Shown one piece after another: positions 59,502 to 64,000 of a DNA stretch of 64,000 nt; the first letter of the stretch is position 1; each line of letters opens with the position of its first letter. This DNA is from Streptomyces sp. NBC_00239. Lineage in GTDB: Bacteria; Actinomycetota; Actinomycetes; Streptomycetales; Streptomycetaceae. The position numbers and the translations under genes were made by a program. The DNA is taken from positions 8,184,001 through 8,248,000 of the forward strand of contig NZ_CP108095.1 of assembly GCF_036194065.1 (NCBI RefSeq), in the 5' to 3' direction. The notes under the pieces were generated by a model. The model was not told the origin of the DNA, did no database searches, and saw only the letters and a list, made by a program, of their open reading frames with translations.

Positions 59502-59978
59502 CAGGTGGACAGCGTCCTCTACTACCAGATCGACAAGCCTTGCCAGGGTAATTACTGGCTGAAGATGGACACCAAGGCCCTCGTGGACGGCGGCACGAGT
59601 GGCGGCAGCAGCGCCGACTTCGTGGGTTCCCTCAAGCAGCTGAGCACGCTCAAGAACATCAGGAAGTACGGCGAGGAGACCATCGCCGGCCGCGTTGCGA
59701 CGCGCTACCGAGGCAGCGCGGACAACAGTCTGATGAACGAGAAGCTCACCAAGATGGGCATACCGGTCGGCGGTGCCTCCGGCGACACCGATGTGGACGG
59801 GCTCGACGCGCAGGGCATGCCCGTGAAGATGGCCCAGTGGCTCGGGACCGCGCACATCTCCGTGGTCTTCAAGTCGTTCGGGAAGGCAAAGAAGATCATG
59901 CCGCCGCCAGCCGCCGACGTTGCAGACCTGACCGAAATAGCCAAGGCGCGGCAGGGGGCTTCAAGCAGAGGCGTCTGA
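59502..59978 (+). pseudogene. LppX/LprAFG-like lipoprotein, 5' lost
   Basis: The frame gives about 158 residues of coherent protein: SVLYYQIDKPCQGNYWLKMD, LKQLSTLKNIRKYGEETIAG, RVATRYRGSADNSLMNEKLT and MAQWLGTAHISVVFKSFGKA. This resembles the C-terminal half of streptomycete lipoproteins related to LppX/LprAFG, which carry hydrophobic ligands. The signal peptide and first strands are missing or scattered in other frames upstream. Confidence 0.5.
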
Positions 59979-60198
59979 ACGCGCCCCCGGCTGGTTCCCG
60001 CGGCCGCGGCCTGAGGGCGGTACCCGACCTGCTGGCCGTCCAAGAGCTACCCAACCCCCGTCGGGGCAGACCCTGGTTCCGACTGGGGGCAATGGCGCCA
60101 GGCAACCCCCGGAGCCCGGTTGCCGGGCGTCAGAGCCCGCGCGAAGTAGTTGCAGTGATCATTTAGGCTGCGTCGACTATCAATTTTAGGGGGAAACC

Positions 60199-60633
60199 GT
60201 GCTGAAGAAGCACAAGACGGCGGCGGCTGTGGTCGCCGGCGCGATTGCGGTTGGCGGGCTCGTGTACGCCGTGCAGGACTGGCGGGAGGACGCCGAGCGC
60301 GAGTCGCTCCGGCTGGCCGCCGAAGAGATCTTCCAGCAGAAAGCTGACACGAGCAGCGCCTCATGGCGCAAGGGCCCACTGCCGCGCAACCGGATGTGGA
60401 GCGAGGCGAAGTCGAAGGCCCGCCTCGAACGCGTGCAGATGCTGGATTCACAGGCCAAAGTGTGGGTCGCGGAGCTGACCACTCCCTACTCGACCACCCG
60501 GTCCGGTACTGACCCGCAGCCGGACACCCCCTACGTGTCCAGCCGAGTCTTCCTCTTCGAAGAGGCCGGCGACGGCTGGCGGATGGTCAAGGATCTGACG
60601 AACCAGGAGTACGGCACGCCGCTTCTCCCGTAG
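60199..60633 (+). CDS. membrane-anchored hypothetical protein
   Basis: 144 residues from GTG, with AGGGGG 7-12 bases upstream. The N-terminus MLKKHKTAAAVVAGAIAVGG forms one span, and the rest is soluble and probably outside: ERVQMLDSQAKVWVAELTTP, FLFEEAGDGWRMVKDLTNQE. The last part is like a small NTF2- or DUF-type beta domain. No family assigned. Confidence 0.65.
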   Translation: MLKKHKTAAAVVAGAIAVGGLVYAVQDWREDAERESLRLAAEEIFQQKADTSSASWRKGPLPRNRMWSEAKSKARLERVQMLDSQAKVWVAELTTPYSTTRSGTDPQPDTPYVSSRVFLFEEAGDGWRMVKDLTNQEYGTPLLP

Positions 60634-60910
60634 CCGGCCGACCGCGGTCCGCCCGGCACCCGAGACCAAAAGCGTCTCCGCTTGGATCGTTGACCTTGCC
60701 CGACTACGTGTCGTCGCTCTTGGTGGTCGTGGTCGGACGCGATGCAGCGACCATCCCCCAGTGCGCACCGGTGGCCACCCGCCGGCCGTGCCGAGGTTGA
60801 CCCATACGACCCCCGCGGGCTCCGTGGTCCCGTCCCGAAAGGGCGCTCGGCCGGAAGACTGGTGCTGATCGTGGACGACCCGGCGGGCCGCTGCCCCGTC
60901 TGGCTGCGCC

Positions 60911-61315
60911 TTCCTGGTCTCCCAGGCCATCCTCAGCGGGCGGCATGCCGGGGTCCCCCTCACCCACCCCGGTGCACTCCGGGCGCTGGTGGCATCCGCG
61001 CCGCTGGCCCCGGTCTGCGCCCTGATCGGTCTGAGCCTCGGCGTCCTGCTCCGCCACGGCGCCGCCACCATGGTGACCGCCGTCTTGACCCTTCTCATGC
61101 TGCCCCCCATGTTCTCGGAGAGCGAGCGCTGGTCGGCGGACATCAACCACGCGATGGTGTCCGCCGCCTGGAAGCGCCTGGTCCAGAACTGGGAGCCGGA
61201 TCCCGGATCCCTGGGATACACCGCCGCCGTCCCCGGCTCCTGGACCGTGTACGCGCTCTGGCCACTGATCGCAGTTGCACTTGCCGTGCTCGTCGTGAGG
61301 CACCGAGAGGTGTGA
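60911..61315 (+). pseudogene. ABC-2 type permease, 5' truncated
   Basis: From 60911 the frame reads FLVSQAILSGRHAGVPLTHP, ALRALVASAPLAPVCALIGL, AATMVTAVLTLLMLPPMFSE and ends WPLIAVALAVLVVRHREV. This is the C-terminal half of an ABC-2 family efflux permease. The N-terminal spans and the ATPase gene are absent. Confidence 0.6.
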
Positions 61316-61557
61316 ACGTGCCCCCAAGGCACCCTCTTTACATCGGGGAGCCTCACCGTGCAGTCAACAGGTCACCGGGCGCAGGGGCCGGTTTGGGAAG
61401 AAGCCCAGGTCGCAGGCCAACTCGGGCGCCTCCACCCCCAGTCGACCAGCCGCGCACGGTCACCCCTGGCACGATCTCCTCCACCGCGGCGGCGGTGAGG
61501 CCGTCATTCGTGGACGGGCTTGACTCTCGGGTTACGTGAGAGGGCACAGTCAATGCC

Positions 61558-62403
61558 GTGGACAGGAAAAATCTGCTGCCGATCGGGCAGTTCTCGCAGG
61601 CCAGCGGCCTCTCGGTCACCGCGCTTCGGCATTACGACGCCGGTGGCGTGCTGGTGCCGGCGTTCGTCGATCCGGTGAGCGGCTACCGGTACTTCCGGCG
61701 TGACCAGGTGCGTACGGCGCAGTCGATCAGGGCGTTGCGGCAGTTGGACATCCCGGTCGAGGAGGTGCGCCGACTGCTCGGCGGCGGCGAGGAGCAGCTG
61801 ATCGCCGCTGTGCAGTCCCATCTGCGGGCATCCGAACGGCGGCTGGACGTACAGCGTTCCTTGGTCCACAGCCTGTTGAGCCGACTGACCGAAGGAGCAG
61901 AGATGACCCACCGCGTCACCGTCCGCCAGGGCGCCGCCGAACGGATCCTCGTCCGCGGGGCGACCCTGGACAACTCCGGGCTTGACGCCTTCCTCCGCGG
62001 TGCCTACCAGGAGATGTACGAGGTTGCGGGCCGCGGCCCCCTCACCTTCACCGGGCCTGCCTTCGTCCGCTTCCACGGAGTGTGCGACGACGAGACGGAG
62101 ACGCTCGTCGAGGCGTGCCTGCCGTTCTGGAAGGACGGCGCGCAGCCCATGGACCTGCCCGAGGGCATGATCGTGCGCGAGCTGCCCGAGAGCACCCTCG
62201 CCTGCACGGAGGTTGAGGGAGCGGCCGCCGCGTTCCCGCAGATTCTCGGCGCGTACGATGCCGTCGCCAACTGGATCACCGAGCACGGCTTCGCCTTCGC
62301 GGGCCCGGTCCGGATGGTCTACCGCCGGTGGACTGGGACAGCGGACGCCCCGGGCAACCGTATGGAGATCGCCTGGCCGATAGACGAGTCCACCGCCGCG
62401 TAG
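61558..62403 (+). CDS. MerR-family regulator with GyrI-like effector domain
   Basis: 281 residues from GTG. The N-terminal HTH is MerR-type: LPIGQFSQASGLSVTALRHY, DAGGVLVPAFVDPVSGYRYF. A dimerisation helix follows (HLRASERRLDVQRSLVHSLL), then a GyrI-like ligand-binding domain of about 150 residues, AFVRFHGVCDDETETLVEAC and ITEHGFAFAGPVRMVYRRW. This is the BmrR arrangement, which senses hydrophobic cationic drugs and activates efflux genes. No transporter remains next to it; the truncated permease upstream may be a lost target. Confidence 0.87.
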   Translation: MDRKNLLPIGQFSQASGLSVTALRHYDAGGVLVPAFVDPVSGYRYFRRDQVRTAQSIRALRQLDIPVEEVRRLLGGGEEQLIAAVQSHLRASERRLDVQRSLVHSLLSRLTEGAEMTHRVTVRQGAAERILVRGATLDNSGLDAFLRGAYQEMYEVAGRGPLTFTGPAFVRFHGVCDDETETLVEACLPFWKDGAQPMDLPEGMIVRELPESTLACTEVEGAAAAFPQILGAYDAVANWITEHGFAFAGPVRMVYRRWTGTADAPGNRMEIAWPIDESTAA

Positions 62404-62501
62404 CCCCTGAGGCCGTTTCGTTTGGATCAGAGTGCGCATCACGGGGGCCTCTGCCGTGGATGCATTCGGGGCAGGGCTTGGGAGGCTGCGGGGGAGCGCG
62501 C

Positions 62502-62879
62502 ATGGTCACAGGTCTGGGTGACGGGGATCCGCGCAGCATAGGGCCTTACCGGCTGCTCGGGGTACTCGGGGTACTCGGGGAAGGCGGTATGGGCAAGGTC
62601 TACCTGGGCAGTTCGCGGAGCGGGCGCCGCGTGGCGGTGAAGGTGGTCAGGCCCGATGTCGCCGGGAACGCGGAGTTCCGGACGCGTTTCCGGCGGGAGA
62701 TCGAAGCCGCCGGCAAGATCGGCGGGGCGTGGACCGCGCCCGTTCCGTCATACCTGGTGATGACGTGGGTGATCGCAGGGGCGGAGTCACACTTGTGGAC
62801 CGCCCCCTCCTCGCCCTACCGGGGGAGGCGGATCGTCCGCGGAGTCGATGCAGGTCCGGGAGCCGCCCAGAAATATTGA
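62502..62879 (+). pseudogene. Ser/Thr protein kinase, N-terminal fragment
   Basis: From ATG 62502: IGPYRLLGVLGVLGEGGMGK is the glycine loop region, VYLGSSRSGRRVAVKVVRPD carries the ATP lysine, and FRTRFRREIEAAGKIGGAWT the first helix. The kinase domain then stops; the catalytic and activation loops are missing. The 9-base unit TACTCGGGG is repeated near 62558-62580, inserting extra LGV residues before the glycine loop. Confidence 0.65.
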
Positions 62880-62883
62880 GGGC

Positions 62884-63408
62884 ATGACAACCCACACGGC
62901 GCACATCGACACGACAGCGACAGAACGGCCTGTTCCCCGGTGGGCAGCCGTTGCGGCCCATGCGATGCCTTTGGTCGCGCTGCCCGTCTGCCTATGGCGT
63001 CTGCCCATCGCCTTCGGCTACGGCATGGGCGGGGAGGTCCTGCCACCCTCACCCTGGAACATCCCCTACGTCGTGGGACTCAGCGTCCTGTCCGAAGCAT
63101 TCGCACTGCTCAGCTTCGGATTGGTCCGCCGGTGGGGAGAGGTAGTGCCCGCCTGGATCCCCAAGCTCGGCGGCAGACGCATACCGCCCTTCGCAGCGAT
63201 CCTCCCCGCGGCAGTCAGTGGCCTCTTCTTCACCGCCCTGATGGTCCATTGGGCGTTCGGGGCCTTCCGCCTCGGCGGTGCTGACGGCTTCCCGTACGCC
63301 GAAGGCTGGGACGTGCTGGCGATGACGGTCAGCGGTCTGTTCACCCTGTGGGGCCCCCTGCTGCTGGCTCTGACGTTCGCGTACCACCGCCGGCGTCGCT
63401 CTCGCTGA
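62884..63408 (+). CDS. membrane protein, four spans, unknown function
   Basis: 174 residues. Spans include WAAVAAHAMPLVALPVCLWR, NIPYVVGLSVLSEAFALLSF, PPFAAILPAAVSGLFFTALM and LAMTVSGLFTLWGPLLLALT. The loop with VPAWIPKLGGRRIPPFAA is typical of a streptomycete family of hypothetical membrane proteins. No catalytic motif. ATG at 62884; 4 bases separate it from the kinase fragment. Confidence 0.7.
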   Translation: MTTHTAHIDTTATERPVPRWAAVAAHAMPLVALPVCLWRLPIAFGYGMGGEVLPPSPWNIPYVVGLSVLSEAFALLSFGLVRRWGEVVPAWIPKLGGRRIPPFAAILPAAVSGLFFTALMVHWAFGAFRLGGADGFPYAEGWDVLAMTVSGLFTLWGPLLLALTFAYHRRRRSR

Positions 63409-63478
63409 GCTGGCGCATCTGGGGGCGCGACCGCAAGGCGCTGTGCTCAGGGGCGCCTGATCGGGGGAGGCCCGGCAG

Positions 63479-63805
63479 TCAGCCGAGGAAGTCGACGCGG
63501 TCGATCAGACCGTCGCGGACCCGGTAGGCGACCAGCACGCGGAGGGGGTCGTCCGTGATGCCGTGGGCGATCTCGTGGTCCACCACCCAGTCGCCCTCGG
63601 TGAGTCGGCCGACGATCTCGGCCCGGCAGCGGCCCGCGGCGAACTGGTCGGCGTATGCCTCCCGCACGGCGTCGCGCCCGAGCAGGCGGTCGTTGCTGCG
63701 GCGGGTGATGCAGACGTCGGGGGCGTACGTCGCCGCGAAGGCCTCGAGGTCATGGCTGTTGTAGGCGGCGAGCTGGCGTTCGACGACGCTCTCTGGGGTG
63801 ATCAC
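63479..63805 (-). CDS. SnoaL-like/NTF2-fold protein
   Basis: 108 residues: VVERQLAAYNSHDLEAFAAT, YAPDVCITRRSNDRLLGRDA, VREAYADQFAAG and VLVAYRVRDGLIDRVDFLG. This is the SnoaL-like steroid-isomerase fold. The pocket is formed but no specific catalytic pair can be assigned. Stands alone at the right end of the window, convergent with the membrane protein gene. Confidence 0.8.
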   Translation of the reverse strand: MITPESVVERQLAAYNSHDLEAFAATYAPDVCITRRSNDRLLGRDAVREAYADQFAAGRCRAEIVGRLTEGDWVVDHEIAHGITDDPLRVLVAYRVRDGLIDRVDFLG

Positions 63806-64000
63806 CAGTTGATCATGCAGAGTGTTCCCTCGCTCGTCCAGGGAAATCCGGGACTACCTGTCCTGCCGTCGGCGTTGCTCGTGGTGGCGCTGTTCTGTGC
63901 GATCTTCCGTCCGGGGAAGGCGGGTGAGCGCGTCGTCGGGGGCCGAGCCGGCGGGCGATCAGGTGACGGTCCCGCTCGCCGACCGTGGTGGCGGAATCCG

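Overview
The window is GC-rich throughout with strongly biased third codon positions. It carries many GTG and TTG starts, four-base gene overlaps (ATGA, GTGA), leaderless-looking promoters, secreted FG-GAP proteins and one-component regulators. This points to a Streptomyces or a close actinobacterial relative. The mix of intact genes, single-domain remnants and IS fragments looks like accessory DNA, for example a chromosome arm or a large linear replicon; that placement is inference. I see no rRNA, CRISPR array or replication origin.

Layout. 0.3-5 kb: housekeeping-type enzymes (proline iminopeptidase, SDR, methyltransferase), an atypical tRNA-Gly-like gene with its own terminator, and a lipoprotein. 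5.0-6.2 kb: a gene for a phage-type conserved protein followed by three tandem tRNA-like RNA modules and a terminator. 6.3-16.3 kb: polyprenyl synthase, epoxide hydrolase, lipase-like hydrolase, an ArsR/S41-peptidase divergent pair and an SDR/LysR divergent pair, separated by decayed genes. 16.5-19.9 kb: an HTH-coiled-coil-TPR protein divergent from two small coupled genes.

20.5-31.8 kb holds nine genes on the plus strand, each overlapping the next by a few bases: ATP-grasp ligase, DUF364/DUF4213-like protein, cysteine-synthase-fold PLP enzyme, enolase-superfamily epimerase, MFS exporter, SAM methyltransferase, family-5 solute-binding lipoprotein, two permeases and a fused double ATPase. Read together they look like a system that makes, exports and re-imports a small peptide-like or opine-like molecule, possibly a metallophore. 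A 12-bp inverted repeat that encloses a weak Zur-like sequence lies upstream. I do not recognise a characterised pathway with this gene set.

32.7-35.2 kb: a NACHT NTPase with a very glycine-rich membrane tail, a defence candidate. 36-37.6 kb: a LuxR-type regulator and a small secreted peptide ending in DDWGWS. 38-45.9 kb: four secreted proteins with FG-GAP repeats, two of them fused to cell-wall hydrolase domains (CHAP, M23). 45.9-48.1 kb: two partial copies of an IS5-type element flanking a lipoprotein gene. 48-64 kb: small regulators with visible operators (TetR pair, HTH protein at 52.3 kb), enzymes (AKR, HAD, flavodoxin with a frameshift), a Fic-type toxin-antitoxin pair, a MerR/GyrI regulator and many truncated genes (ABC-2 permease, Ser/Thr kinase, XRE regulator, TnpB).
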